The notes: a model not told the origin generated them from the letters alone. A stretch of DNA of 43,236 nt from Pseudomonas frederiksbergensis (GCF_003732665.1 NZ_MOBP01000001.1:1-43236), one strand, 5' to 3'. Counted from the first letter of the stretch, positions 16,273 through 25,968 are shown. A program made the numbers and translations.

Positions 16273-17238
16273 ATGAATCAGCTCCCCATCATCGACATCG
16301 CACCGCTCTACACCGACGACGCACACGCCTGGCAATCCATCGCCACGCAAATCGACCGCGCCTGCCGCGACTGGGGTTTTTTCTATATCAAGGGCCACCC
16401 CATCAGCGCCGCCCGCATCGACACCGTGCTCGACCACGCCCACCGCTTCTTCGCCCTGCCCGCCGCTGAAAAGCTCAAGATCGACATCACCCAAACCACC
16501 CACCATCGCGGCTACGGCGCCATCGCCACCGAGCAACTGGACCCGAGCAAACCCAGCGACCTGAAAGAAACCTTCGACATGGGCCTGCACCTGCCGGCGG
16601 ATCACCCTGACGTGCTGGCGAACAAGCCATTGCGCGGCCCCAATCGTCATCCGTTGCTGCCCGGTTGGGAAACGCTGATGGAGCAGCATTACCTCGACAT
16701 GCAGGCCCTCGCCCAAACCCTGCTGCGGGCGATGACGATGGCGCTTGGCATCGAGCGCGACTTTTTCGACTCACGCTTCAACGAGCCGGTCAGCGTACTG
16801 CGGATGATTCACTACCCGCCGTGCCACACCGCCAGTTCCGCAGACCAGCAAGGCGCCGGCGCCCACACCGATTACGGTTGCATCACCCTGCTCTACCAGG
16901 ACGCCGCCGGGGGCTTGCAAGTGCGCAACGTAAACGGCGAATGGATCGACGCGCCGCCTATCGAAGGCACGTTCGTGGTCAACCTCGGCGACATGATGGC
17001 GCGCTGGAGTAACGACCGTTACCTGTCGACCCCGCACCGGGTGATCAGCCCATTGGGCGTGGACCGTTACTCGATGCCGTTCTTCGCCGAGCCGCACCCG
17101 GACACGCTCATCGAATGCCTGCCCGGTTGCCAGGATGCCGTGGGCTCGGCGAAATATCCCACAACCACCTGCGCCGAATTCCTGCTGTCACGCTTCGCCG
17201 ATACCTACGCCTATCGCCGTGAACCCCAAGCGGTTTGA
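16273..17238 (+). CDS. 2-oxoglutarate/Fe(II)-dependent oxygenase, isopenicillin N synthase-like
   Basis: A 321-residue double-stranded beta-helix oxygenase. The N-terminal DIOX_N region (about 3-110) contains PIIDIAPL and DWGFFYIKGHPI. The iron triad is His198 and Asp200 (AHTDYG) plus His255 (STPHRV), and Arg265-x-Ser267 (RYSMPF) should bind the 2-oxoglutarate carboxylate. All cofactor residues are intact, so it should be active. The orthologue in P. aeruginosa (PA0147) sits beside the adenine deaminase gene as here, and its substrate is not known to me. Location between a purine-binding protein and adenine deaminase makes a methylated or oxidised purine a reasonable guess, but only a guess. 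AAGGA precedes the start. Confidence 0.85.
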   Translation: MNQLPIIDIAPLYTDDAHAWQSIATQIDRACRDWGFFYIKGHPISAARIDTVLDHAHRFFALPAAEKLKIDITQTTHHRGYGAIATEQLDPSKPSDLKETFDMGLHLPADHPDVLANKPLRGPNRHPLLPGWETLMEQHYLDMQALAQTLLRAMTMALGIERDFFDSRFNEPVSVLRMIHYPPCHTASSADQQGAGAHTDYGCITLLYQDAAGGLQVRNVNGEWIDAPPIEGTFVVNLGDMMARWSNDRYLSTPHRVISPLGVDRYSMPFFAEPHPDTLIECLPGCQDAVGSAKYPTTTCAEFLLSRFADTYAYRREPQAV

Positions 17239-17286
17239 TCAACCGTCTGGTCAGGTTTTACCAATTATTGCAGCGAGCATCTGTAG

Positions 17287-18273
<987 letters not shown>

Positions 18274-18293
18274 GCCTCACCGCATAAACCCAT

Positions 18294-18380
18294 GTGGGAG
18301 CGGGCTTGCTCGCGAAGAGGGAGTGTCAGTCAACATTTATGTCGCTGACACACCGCCTTCGCGAGCAAGCCCGCTCCCAC
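18294..18380. repeat. REPIN
   Basis: An inverted REP pair of the common subtype lies in the convergent gap between the adenine deaminase gene and the MFS gene, where it touches the end of neither. Confidence 0.93.
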
Positions 18381-18384
18381 ATGT

Positions 18385-19764
18385 TCAGATCGGTGTTGCT
18401 TCAGTTAACTCCTCCAACGTCTTGCCCCGCGTCTCCATCCCGAACACCCACACCACCCCCGCCGCAATCGCAAAGCACATCGCCCCCAAGGCAAAGACCC
18501 CGCCCTGCCCGGTAATCGGGAACACCAGCCCGGTCACCAATGGCCCGAGCAACGAACCCACGCGACCAATCGCCGAGGCAAATCCGGAGCCCGTGGCCCG
18601 TGCCGAGGTCGGGTACAACTCCGGCGTGTAGGTGTAGAGCACCGCCCACATGCCGAACAGGAAGAATTGCATCAGCAGGCCCGAGGTGATCAACAGCCCG
18701 ACGTTGCCGCCAAACACCGCGCTCTGGCCATACAGAAACGCCATCACCCCGCCACCCAGCAGCGTCACGATGCACACCGGTTTGCGTCCCCAGCGTTCAA
18801 CCAGCCACGCGGCCATGAGGAAACCGGGAATCCCGCCGAGGGAAATCAGCACCGTGTAATACACCGATTGGGTCACGGCAAAACCCGACTGCTGCAGCAA
18901 GGCGCTGAGCCACGAGGTCAAGCCGTAGAAGCCGAGCAACGCGAAGAACCACACACTCCAGATCATCATCGTGCGCTGGCGGTACAGCGGCGACCAGATT
19001 TGCTGCAACGCGGAAAAGAACGTGCCCGGCGTACTCGCCACCCGAGGCAAACGAATCGGCTCGGGAAGATCCGAACGGCCCAAGGATCGACGGACCCGCT
19101 CTTCAATGCCCAGCAACACCTTGTCCGCCGCCGCATGGCGCCCGGCCTGTTCCAGCCAGCGCGGTGATTCGGGAATGAAGAGACGAATCGCCAACACAAA
19201 CACCGCCGGCACTGCCAACACCAGGAAGATGTCACGCCAGCCGATCACCGGCAGCAGGAAGTACGACAGCACGCCGGCTGCGACAAAACCCAAGGGCCAG
19301 AAGCCGTCCATCAACGCGATATAACGCCCGCGTTTTCTCGCCGGAATCAGTTCCGAAAGCATTGACTGCGCAATGGGAAACTCCATGCCCATGCCGATTC
19401 CCAGCAGCACCCGGAACAGCGTCAGGGTTTCCACGTTCTGCGCCGTGGAGCACAGGTAACTGGCGATGCCCCACAACACGATGCTCCACTGGAACACCGG
19501 TTTGCGCCCAAAGCGATCGGCCAACATCCCGGACAACGACGCCCCGACCACCATGCCGAAGAAGCTCGAACTGGCCAGCAACCCGGCCTGGGCGCTGCTC
19601 AGGCCGAACTCGGTTTTGATCGAACCGAGCAGGAACGTCATCATCGCCAGGTCCATGGAGTCGAAGAAAAACGCCAGGGCGATGATGATGAAAATGATGC
19701 GGTGATAGCCGCTGATGGGCAGCCGTTCCAAGCGTTCTGCCGCGCTGAAGCCTCGTGTTTCCAT
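18385..19764 (-). CDS. MFS transporter, metabolite:H+ symporter / NiaP-like
   Basis: A 459-residue, 12-helix major facilitator protein. The loop 2-3 motif is GMLADRFGRKP (about 79-89), PESPRWL closes the first half, ERWGRKP marks the second, and ETRGKTLEEL is the C-terminal sugar-porter signature. The family (AAHS, sugar porter and NiaP-like carriers) takes up organic acids or aromatic compounds such as nicotinate by proton symport. The charged N-terminus before helix 1 is about 24 residues long. It is 127 bp downstream of an ArsR-type gene in the same direction, so control by that protein is possible. Substrate cannot be told from the sequence. Confidence 0.82.
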   Translation of the reverse strand: METRGFSAAERLERLPISGYHRIIFIIIALAFFFDSMDLAMMTFLLGSIKTEFGLSSAQAGLLASSSFFGMVVGASLSGMLADRFGRKPVFQWSIVLWGIASYLCSTAQNVETLTLFRVLLGIGMGMEFPIAQSMLSELIPARKRGRYIALMDGFWPLGFVAAGVLSYFLLPVIGWRDIFLVLAVPAVFVLAIRLFIPESPRWLEQAGRHAAADKVLLGIEERVRRSLGRSDLPEPIRLPRVASTPGTFFSALQQIWSPLYRQRTMMIWSVWFFALLGFYGLTSWLSALLQQSGFAVTQSVYYTVLISLGGIPGFLMAAWLVERWGRKPVCIVTLLGGGVMAFLYGQSAVFGGNVGLLITSGLLMQFFLFGMWAVLYTYTPELYPTSARATGSGFASAIGRVGSLLGPLVTGLVFPITGQGGVFALGAMCFAIAAGVVWVFGMETRGKTLEELTEATPI

Positions 19765-19891
19765 GCCCTGTTCCCCCGTCCGAAAGTCCCCGGATCGAGT
19801 GTGCGCGATAGCGGCTGGGGGTTATTGCTGGATGCGACCTGCCCGCAACCCTGAACGACGCCCGAGGCCTCAGACGTCGGTCTCGATGCGT

Positions 19892-20626
19892 CTACAACGC
19901 CATTTCCAGCTCGGTTTCCTTGGCGAAGCGGTGGACTTCACGCTGCCCGGTCGCGGTGATTTGAAGGGCACGGGAATCATTGGGCAGGGTCAACCAGCCA
20001 GACTGCATGAACAACTGCAGCAACGCCGCGCCCAACGAACCACCCAGGTGCGGACGGCGTTCACTCCAGTCGGGGCAGGCGCAGGCAATTTGCGCATTGC
20101 GGTGGGCCAGGGCCTGGATGAACACCCCGCGACTGGCCAGTTGCGTAGAGCCCTTGAGGGTGACGACGACCCGCTGATCGAACTGCTCAATCCAGCCGGC
20201 ATCCAGCAAGCGCTGGTACAGGTCCGCCGCCAGGGTGCCGCCCAGATGGTCATCGCACAGCCGCGCTTGCAACAGCGACGATGGCGCCGACTGGCGTTTG
20301 ACCATGGGGTTGCCGCGTTTGAGCGTCTCCGGAATCTCCCGTGGCTTGCTCGCCAGGGTGGCGCTGGCCAGCGCTTCCACGGCAGCGCCGATTTCGGGCG
20401 CGGCCAGGCGGAAGAACCTTTTGCGTCCACGCTCTTCGACTTTCAACAGACCTCCGGCGGACAAACGCCCCAGGTGTGCACTGGCCGAAGACGGCGACAG
20501 CCCGGCCGCCAGGGCCAGCTCTTCGGTATGCCGCGCCGAGCCATCCATCAAGGCCCACATCATTGCGCTGCGCTTGGGGTCAGCCAGCAGCGTGGCGATC
20601 TGGCTGATGCAAGGTGCATGTTCCAT
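19892..20626 (-). CDS. ArsR-family helix-turn-helix regulator with C-terminal extension
   Basis: A 244-residue regulator. The ArsR winged helix (about 5-85) has MEHAPCISQIATLLADPKRSAMMWALMDG, then LALAAGLSPSSASAHLGRLSAGGLL as the recognition helix, then a wing EERGRKRFFRLA. The rest (about 95-244) is a second domain of unknown ligand with CACPDWSERRPHLGG, a segment found in a known group of long ArsR-like proteins. The ATG at 20626 follows AGGGAG by seven bases; the longer upstream frame is not preferred. It lies upstream of the MFS gene on the same strand. The cysteine pair CAC near the end might bind a metal, but no classic metal site is complete. Confidence 0.82.
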   Translation of the reverse strand: MEHAPCISQIATLLADPKRSAMMWALMDGSARHTEELALAAGLSPSSASAHLGRLSAGGLLKVEERGRKRFFRLAAPEIGAAVEALASATLASKPREIPETLKRGNPMVKRQSAPSSLLQARLCDDHLGGTLAADLYQRLLDAGWIEQFDQRVVVTLKGSTQLASRGVFIQALAHRNAQIACACPDWSERRPHLGGSLGAALLQLFMQSGWLTLPNDSRALQITATGQREVHRFAKETELEMAL

Positions 20627-20920
20627 GTATTCACTCCCTGTTGAATCGTTTCGTCTACTGCTCACAGACATCTTGACCAGTAATGTGTCGTCGGCCAAGA
20701 CGTGAAAACCGCCATAAACCGGGTCAGGCAAGCCACCCCCGTGGCGTGATCCGTCAAGCAACCCGGACCGACTCGCGGGCGAGCGTAAATGCGTCCGGGC
20801 CAGTGCGCCGGTGCAGGCATGGGGCGGGCGCTAGTATAAGCGGGTTGACCGTCGGTTCCTGCCCTTGAGAGGCCGTGGGTGGTGATAGTTCCTGACAGAA
20901 ATTTCGCTATTTGCCTGCGA

Positions 20921-21850
20921 CTATTGATCAGTGGCCGCCAACGACGGAAATTGACTACTCAACTTCGCGCATCGGCTGGCGAGCATTTCCCGCAAAAGGT
21001 TCACCGGCTTACTCAATTGTGCGCGATGGGCGCACAGCAAATTCAGCGGTGCGCGCTCGCACAGCAACTCCGGCAACAGCACTTTCAAGCGACCGGCCAG
21101 CACATCGGCGCCCACATCCAGCCAGGACTTGTAGGCGATCCCGGCGCCCGCTATTGCCCACAGGCGCACCACATCGGCGTCATCGCTGAAACGGTCACCG
21201 CTGACCGTCAAACTGACTTCGCGCTTGCCGTCGTGAAAACTCCAGTGATCGTGAACCCGGCTGCCGAGCATAAACAGCAGGCAATTGTGCTGCGCCAGTT
21301 GTTCCAGTTGCCGGGGTTCGCCGTGTCGGGCCAGATACGCCGGCGATGCGCAGAGCACGCGACGGTTTTGCGGGGCGATGGGCAGCGCCACCAGGCTTGA
21401 ATCTTCCGGCTCGCCATAGCGCAGGGCGATGTCCACCGGTTGGCGGAACAGGTCGGCGATGCGATCGCCCAACAGCAGACGCACGGTGAGTTTGGGGTGT
21501 TCGCGCTGGAATTCATCTAGCCACGGCAACAGCAGGTTGCGCCCGAAATCCGAAGGCGCCGAGAGCTGCAAGATCCCGCTGACCTGATCCTGACCGCTGG
21601 CCAACAAGCGCCGGCCCTCGTCCAGATTACTCAGGGCCGCCCGGGCATATTCCAGGAAGCCCTCGCCTTCGGCGGTCAGGCGCAGGCTGCGGGTGGAACG
21701 GGCCAGCAGCCGTGCGCCGAGTTGCTGTTCGATGCGCTTGAGTGCCGCGCTGGCCACCGCCGCCGACATGTCCATCACCCGTGCCGCCGCCGACAGGCTA
21801 CCCAGGTCCGCCGCCCGGACAAACAACTGCAAGTCATCGAAACGCAGCAT
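20921..21850 (-). CDS. LysR-family transcriptional regulator
   Basis: A 309-residue LysR protein. The helix-turn-helix lies at about 5-62 (LGSLSAAARVMDMSAAVASAALKRIEQQLG), the effector-binding domain at about 88-295. CRG-type features such as GILQLSAPSDFGRNLLLPWL and VDIALRYGEPEDSSL place it with regulators of quinone or aldehyde-stress oxidoreductases. GAGG precedes the start by six bases. It diverges from an ABM monooxygenase gene and an MDR reductase gene across 119 bp, which holds a 16-bp palindrome (21880-21895). Control of that pair is the likely job. The inducer is unknown. Confidence 0.85.
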   Translation of the reverse strand: MLRFDDLQLFVRAADLGSLSAAARVMDMSAAVASAALKRIEQQLGARLLARSTRSLRLTAEGEGFLEYARAALSNLDEGRRLLASGQDQVSGILQLSAPSDFGRNLLLPWLDEFQREHPKLTVRLLLGDRIADLFRQPVDIALRYGEPEDSSLVALPIAPQNRRVLCASPAYLARHGEPRQLEQLAQHNCLLFMLGSRVHDHWSFHDGKREVSLTVSGDRFSDDADVVRLWAIAGAGIAYKSWLDVGADVLAGRLKVLLPELLCERAPLNLLCAHRAQLSKPVNLLREMLASRCAKLSSQFPSLAATDQ

Positions 21851-21879
21851 CGTCAGCCTCGATTATCAAAAAAATATTG

Positions 21880-21895
21880 AAAGAGACTGCTCTTT
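21880..21895. promoter_or_regulatory. Candidate operator palindrome between the LysR gene and ABM/MDR genes
   Basis: AAAGAG-ACTG-CTCTTT is a perfect inverted repeat with 6-bp arms in the centre of the divergent gap. Position and symmetry suit a regulator binding site; it is not a textbook T-N11-A core. Confidence 0.4.
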
Positions 21896-21969
21896 TAGCG
21901 GGTTTTATCTTGCCGGGAAATAGCCAATCATCTGTCCCATCGAAAATCACTCAGCGTCAGGAGTCGAAC

Positions 21970-22263
21970 ATGTCCCAGCCGTTTACCGCCATCGCCACCC
22001 TTATCGCCAAACCCGGCCAGCAAGACGCTCTCGAACAGCACCTGCGGGCACTCATCGAGCCGACCCGCGCCGAGGCCGGTTGCGGTCAATACGATTTGCA
22101 CCAGGACCTGGCCAACCCGCTGGCGTTCTACATGATCGAACAATGGGCCAGCGACGAAGCCCTGCAAGCCCACGACGCCAGCGCCCATATCCAGAACTTC
22201 CGCACCAAGGCCGGCGACTTTCTTGAACACTTCGACCTCAAGCGCCTGCGCACCCTGGTCTGA
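21970..22263 (+). CDS. Antibiotic biosynthesis monooxygenase (ABM)-domain protein, putative quinol monooxygenase
   Basis: A 97-residue single-domain dimeric alpha+beta barrel protein of the ABM/YgiN type. Recognisable parts are FTAIATLIAKPGQQDALEQHLRALIEPTRAEAGC, where the helix and strand end in a conserved GC.QYDLHQD, and FYMIEQWASDEALQAHDAS. YgiN-like proteins oxidise quinols or protect against quinone stress without bound cofactor. The ATG at 21970 follows AGGAG; the longer upstream frame enters the LysR gene. The MDR reductase gene starts 30 bp downstream and both diverge from the LysR regulator, suggesting a small quinone/electrophile response unit. Confidence 0.85.
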   Translation: MSQPFTAIATLIAKPGQQDALEQHLRALIEPTRAEAGCGQYDLHQDLANPLAFYMIEQWASDEALQAHDASAHIQNFRTKAGDFLEHFDLKRLRTLV

Positions 22264-22293
22264 TTCCTTCCTTTATTACCTCCGGAGCCCTTT

Positions 22294-23307
22294 ATGAAAG
22301 CCATTGCCTACTACGCCTCCCTGCCGATCAGCGACGCCAACTCCCTGCAAGACATCGAACTGCCAGAACCGGTCGCCGGTCCTCGCGACCTGCTGGTGGA
22401 AGTCAAAGCCATCTCGGTCAACCCGGTGGACACCAAGGTCCGGCAGAACGTCCAGCCGGAAGAAGGCGCCGCCAAAGTGCTGGGCTGGGACGTGGCCGGT
22501 GTGGTCAAGGCAGTGGGCAGCGAGGTGACCCTGTTCAAGGCTGGCGACAACGTGTTTTACGCCGGCTCCATCGCCCGCGCCGGTGGCAACAGCGAGTTGC
22601 ATGTGGTGGATGAACGCATCGTCGGCCATATGCCCAAATCCCTCGGTTTCGCCGAAGCCGCCGCGCTGCCGCTGACCGCGATCACCGCGTGGGAATTGTT
22701 GTTCGAGCGCCTGCAAGTGCGCGAAGGCAAAACCGATGAAGACCAGAGTTTGCTGATCGTCGGTGCGGCCGGTGGCGTCGGCTCGATCCTGACCCAACTG
22801 GCCAACCAGCTCACCGGGCTCAAGGTGATCGGCACCGCGTCTCGTCCACAAACCCAGAGCTGGGTGCGCGAGTTGGGCGCCGACCTGGTGATCGATCACA
22901 GCCAGCCGCTGAGCGAAGAACTCAAACGTGCCGGCGTCGAGCACGTGACCCACGTCGCCAGCCTGACCCAGACCGATGAGCATCTGGATCAACTGGTCGA
23001 GGCTTTGGCACCCCAGGGCAAACTGGCGTTGATCGATGATCCGAAGGCGCTGGACATTACCAAGCTCAAGCGCAAGAGCCTGTCGCTGCACTGGGAATTC
23101 ATGTACACCCGCTCGCTGTTCGAGACGGCCGACATGATCGAGCAGCACAACTTGCTCAACCGTATCGCCGAGCTGATCGACGCCGGGACATTGAAAACCA
23201 CGGTGGGCGAACACTTCGGCACCATCAACGCGGCCAACCTGCGTCGTGCTCATGAACTGCTGGAGAGTGGCAAGGCCAAGGGCAAAATTGTATTAGAAGG
23301 TTTCTAA
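22294..23307 (+). CDS. Zinc-type alcohol dehydrogenase-like / quinone oxidoreductase (MDR family)
   Basis: A 337-residue medium-chain dehydrogenase/reductase. The GroES-like part (about 1-125) has VKAISVNPVDTKVR and GWDVAGVVKAVGSEV. The Rossmann part has LLIVGAAGGVGSILTQLA (about 151-168) for NADPH. The zinc-binding cysteines of true alcohol dehydrogenases are missing, as in ZADH-like reductases, so it probably reduces quinones or enones rather than oxidising alcohols. CTCCGGAG precedes the ATG. It is co-directional with the ABM gene and probably shares a LysR-controlled transcript. Normal length for the family. Confidence 0.87.
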   Translation: MKAIAYYASLPISDANSLQDIELPEPVAGPRDLLVEVKAISVNPVDTKVRQNVQPEEGAAKVLGWDVAGVVKAVGSEVTLFKAGDNVFYAGSIARAGGNSELHVVDERIVGHMPKSLGFAEAAALPLTAITAWELLFERLQVREGKTDEDQSLLIVGAAGGVGSILTQLANQLTGLKVIGTASRPQTQSWVRELGADLVIDHSQPLSEELKRAGVEHVTHVASLTQTDEHLDQLVEALAPQGKLALIDDPKALDITKLKRKSLSLHWEFMYTRSLFETADMIEQHNLLNRIAELIDAGTLKTTVGEHFGTINAANLRRAHELLESGKAKGKIVLEGF

Positions 23308-23315
23308 ACGTTTCC

Positions 23316-23381
23316 GTAGGAGCATGGCTTGCCCGCGATGGAGCCCTCAAGATCGCCATCGCGGGCAAGCCTCGCTCCTAC
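23316..23381. repeat. REP pair, GTAGGAGCATGGC / GAGGC subtype
   Basis: GTAGGAGCATGGCTTGCCCG (forward) and a reverse copy ending CTCGCTCCTAC are separated by about 16 bp. It has the same CCCGCG-type ending as the pair at 14881-14957. Confidence 0.88.
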
Positions 23382-23494
23382 AAAAGCAATTTTGCACCGT
23401 CAGTCTGAAGGTTGACCGTTGTCACAAATGCGATCGTATTCGGGTCTACAATCGAAACCTCTGCGACACAATCTTTTACTTAAGGAGGTCAGCA

Positions 23495-23665
23495 ATGAAG
23501 ATCCTGATAAAAGAAGTGGCAACATCCCAGTGGCAAGTTCGTCTCGACCAACACGCTGTCACGTTCCGCAGCGAAGCTGAAGCGCGCGCCTTCACCCGTA
23601 CCCTGGAAGCGCGACTTCTCGCCCCCCATCAGATTCCCGACCGCCAGCAGCGTGCCGCTGGCTAA
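23495..23665 (+). CDS. Small protein of unknown function (56 aa)
   Basis: A 56-residue soluble protein that I do not recognise. It reads as a compact beta-beta-alpha unit: a MKILIKEV strand, a WQVRLDQHAVTFRS hairpin, and a helix with EAEARAFTRTLEARLL, then a short basic tail. The AAGGAGGT Shine-Dalgarno sequence at ideal spacing before the ATG is the best in the window and argues for strong translation. It stands alone between the MDR gene and a convergent MFS gene. DUF2188-like or similar small proteins share this strand-helix layout, but I cannot assign it. Confidence 0.65.
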   Translation: MKILIKEVATSQWQVRLDQHAVTFRSEAEARAFTRTLEARLLAPHQIPDRQQRAAG

Positions 23666-23673
23666 TCCCGCCT

Positions 23674-24870
23674 TCAAACTTCGGCTTGGGCCAACGCCCG
23701 GGCATTTTGCAAACGCCGGGTGAGCATCGCCACGCTCACCACCAGAACTCCACACAGGCTGATGACCATGGCCATCGGCATGGCGCTGCCATCGTGCAAC
23801 AAACCCACCAGCGATGCCGCCCCGGCGGCGATGCTGAATTGCAGGCAGCCGAGCAGTGCCGACGCACTGCCGGCGCGTGCGCCCTGCCCGTTCATGGCGC
23901 AGGCCGAGGCGTTGGGCAGGATGCAACCGAGGCTGGCGATGCAGACAAACAATGGAATTAGCAGCGGCCATAGTTGTTCGGTGTGCAGCGAGCTGACCGC
24001 GAGCAACGTCAGGCCTGCGCCCAGGTAAATCCACACCGTACGTGCCAGCAGGAACGCCGGGCCACGCTTGGCCAGCAGTCGCGCGTTGACCTGCGCCACT
24101 AGAATGAAGCCCGCTGCGTTGGTGCCGAACAGCCAGCCGAAGTGCTCGGCCGGCACGCCATACAGTTTGATGAAGACAAACGGCGAGCCGGAGATGTAGG
24201 CGAACATGCCAGCGACGGCCAGACCGCCAGTCAGGGCATGGCCGAGGTAGACCGGATCGGCCAGCAACCGGCCGTACTGACGCAATGCGCCTTTCAATGG
24301 TTGGCGCGGCACGTAGTCCGGCAGGCTTTCCGGCAGACCGAGGGCCACGGCCAGTGCGGCCAGGGCGCTGAACCCGGTCAGCACCAAGAAGATCGACTGC
24401 CAACCGGTGGTGTTGACCAACAGCCCGCCGAGCATCGGTGCCAGGATCGGCGCCAGGCCCATCACCAGCATCAGTTGCGAAAAGACCTTCGCCGAGCCCA
24501 CCGCGTCGCATTTATCACTGACCACCGCCCGTGAGATCACCATCCCCGCGCAACCACCCAGCGCCTGGATGAAGCGCGCACCCATCAACCATTCCAGGTT
24601 CGGCGCAAACGCACAGGCCAGTGAAGCGGCGGTGAACAGACCAACGCCGGTCAACAACGGAATCCGCCGCCCGAACCGATCCGCCACAGGGCCGTACAGC
24701 AACTGACCAATGGACAGGCCGAGGAAATACGCGGCGAGGGTCATTTGCACGTGTTTTTCGTCTGTGCCGAATGACTGTGCGATGGCCGGGAACGCCGGCA
24801 AGTAGAAATCGATCGCCAGCGGACCGAAAGCGGTCAGGGCGCCAAGAATCAGAATGGTACGGAAGTTCAT
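23674..24870 (-). CDS. Multidrug efflux MFS transporter, Bcr/CflA family
   Basis: A 398-residue, 12-helix drug:H+ antiporter of the Bcr/CflA subfamily. Marks are PLAIDFYLPAFPAIAQSFG at the end of helix 1 (the family's D-x-Y-LPA motif), GPVADRFGRRIPLL in loop 2-3, and RFIQALGGCAGMVISRAVVSD at helices 4-5. It would export drugs such as bicyclomycin or chloramphenicol, or small metabolites, from the inner membrane. It ends nine bp from the small-protein stop codon (convergent). No regulator gene is adjacent. Confidence 0.87.
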   Translation of the reverse strand: MNFRTILILGALTAFGPLAIDFYLPAFPAIAQSFGTDEKHVQMTLAAYFLGLSIGQLLYGPVADRFGRRIPLLTGVGLFTAASLACAFAPNLEWLMGARFIQALGGCAGMVISRAVVSDKCDAVGSAKVFSQLMLVMGLAPILAPMLGGLLVNTTGWQSIFLVLTGFSALAALAVALGLPESLPDYVPRQPLKGALRQYGRLLADPVYLGHALTGGLAVAGMFAYISGSPFVFIKLYGVPAEHFGWLFGTNAAGFILVAQVNARLLAKRGPAFLLARTVWIYLGAGLTLLAVSSLHTEQLWPLLIPLFVCIASLGCILPNASACAMNGQGARAGSASALLGCLQFSIAAGAASLVGLLHDGSAMPMAMVISLCGVLVVSVAMLTRRLQNARALAQAEV

Positions 24871-24987
24871 CAGGCATCCATTGGGGCGTGGGTCGGCAGG
24901 CTCGACAGTCTAGCTGCGCGGGGACGCCTTGGACAATCCGATAGGTCGCTAACTATTAAAAACCCTCAAGATGAATGCAAAACCAAA

Positions 24988-25075
24988 GTGGGAGCGGGCT
25001 TGCTCGCGAATGCGGTGGATCAGTCAATGATGATGGCGATTGATACGCCGCTTTCGCGAGCAAGCCCGCTCCCAC
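24988..25075. repeat. REPIN
   Basis: An inverted REP pair of the common subtype between the Bcr/CflA gene start and the copZ stop codon; its position makes it a candidate 3' end for the copZ transcript. Confidence 0.93.
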
Positions 25076-25095
25076 AGGGGGATTTGTGATCGGCT

Positions 25096-25293
25096 TCAGG
25101 CGACTTTGGCGTCGTAGCCTTCTTCGGTGATGGCGGCGATCACCTGCTCGGCCGTCAACGCGCTATCGACGCCGACTTCTTTCGCCGCCAGATCCACCCG
25201 CACACTGGCGGCCGGGTCTTTTGCCTGGACGGCTTGGGTGATGGCCTTAACGCAGTGACCACAGGACATGCCTTGAACGTTGAACACTTGCAT
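25096..25293 (-). CDS. copZ: Copper chaperone CopZ (heavy-metal-associated domain)
   Basis: A 65-residue cytoplasmic HMA-domain protein. The Cu(I) site is the M-x-C-x2-C motif in QGMSCGHCVKAI (Met9, Cys11, Cys14). The rest shows the beta-alpha-beta-beta-alpha-beta pattern ending in TEEGYDAKV. CopZ buffers Cu(I) and hands it to CopA. The start follows AAGGAG. The promoter at 25336-25366 has a CueR-type operator, so it should be induced by copper together with copA, which lies 0.7 kb away on the opposite strand. Confidence 0.93.
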   Translation of the reverse strand: MQVFNVQGMSCGHCVKAITQAVQAKDPAASVRVDLAAKEVGVDSALTAEQVIAAITEEGYDAKVA

Positions 25294-25335
25294 GGGATGA
25301 CTCCTTGAGTGAGGCTTTTTAATGACACGGCCGGC

Positions 25336-25366
25336 AGTCTCGAGCTTGCCACCATGGCAAGGTCAA
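25336..25366 (-). promoter_or_regulatory. CueR-type promoter/operator of copZ
   Basis: On the minus strand -35 TTGACC (25361-25366) and a weak -10 GAGACT (25336-25341) are 19 bp apart. The near-palindrome CTTGCCATGGTGGCAAG lies between, which is the standard CueR box. CueR activates such promoters with Cu(I). Confidence 0.85.
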
Positions 25367-25452
25367 GTTCTGGAATAAACTGCCGGGCTGGCATTCGGCG
25401 TCGCGCTCGGCCAAGCTGCGGCATCAATGACTCGACCTCAGGAGATTCAGCC

Positions 25453-25836
25453 ATGCGCTGGTCAGCTCTCAGCCTGTTCGGCTTCCTCAGCCTTTTCGCC
25501 ACCCTGCCTTCGGCCAATGCCGCCGGGGAAGACTACGGCGTCCTGATCATTTCCCGCGAGCGCCTGGAAGTCGCGACCTCCTGCGAGATCGGCGTGTACA
25601 TCCAGGATCAACTGTCGGCGCGGCTGTTCCAGGAGCAAAGCACTTCGTTCAACCTGCCGCCGGGCAATGTGTCCCTGCGCCTTAAACTGCTGCCGGGCCA
25701 GGCGCCGGGCTGCAATGCCGGCATACTCGCGCCGGGCTCGCAGAACATCACCCTCAAGGCCGGGGATGTGTTGAAGTTCCGGATTGCGATGACGCAGGAA
25801 GGGATGTACCTAAAACCCGCCGCTCTCGAATATTGA
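25453..25836 (+). CDS. Secreted protein of unknown function beside the copper genes
   Basis: A 127-residue protein. A signal peptide covers residues 1-23 (MRWSALSLF, a hydrophobic core, SANA/AGEDYG), so it is probably periplasmic. The mature part looks all-beta with an Ig-like or PEGA-like rhythm (STSFNLPPGNVSLRLKLLPGQ, then SQNITLKAGDVLKFRI). Two cysteines (TSCEIG and GCNAG) could form a disulfide. No methionine- or histidine-rich copper site is evident. It lies between copZ and copA but is transcribed away from copZ, and the CueR box at 25336-25366 faces the other way. A copper role is suggested only by position. Confidence 0.7.
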   Translation: MRWSALSLFGFLSLFATLPSANAAGEDYGVLIISRERLEVATSCEIGVYIQDQLSARLFQEQSTSFNLPPGNVSLRLKLLPGQAPGCNAGILAPGSQNITLKAGDVLKFRIAMTQEGMYLKPAALEY

Positions 25837-25849
25837 CCTCCACCCCCAT

Positions 25850-25938
25850 GTGGGAGCGGGCTTGCTCGCGAAAGCGGTGTGTCAGTCAACGTTGATGTCG
25901 ACTATCACACCACTTTTCGCGAGCAAGCCCGCTCCCAC
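25850..25938. repeat. REPIN
   Basis: An inverted REP pair of the common subtype between the secreted-protein gene and the copA promoter; it probably ends the secreted-protein transcript just upstream of the CueR box. Confidence 0.93.
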
Positions 25939-25968
25939 ATTTGGCATGCAGCGATTGTAGATTGGCGC

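Noticed and set aside
14902..16716. 604-codon minus-strand reading frame
   Set aside because: It is antisense to the BMP binding protein and the oxygenase gene start and reads through two REP pairs; the plus-strand genes have clear domains and ribosome sites.
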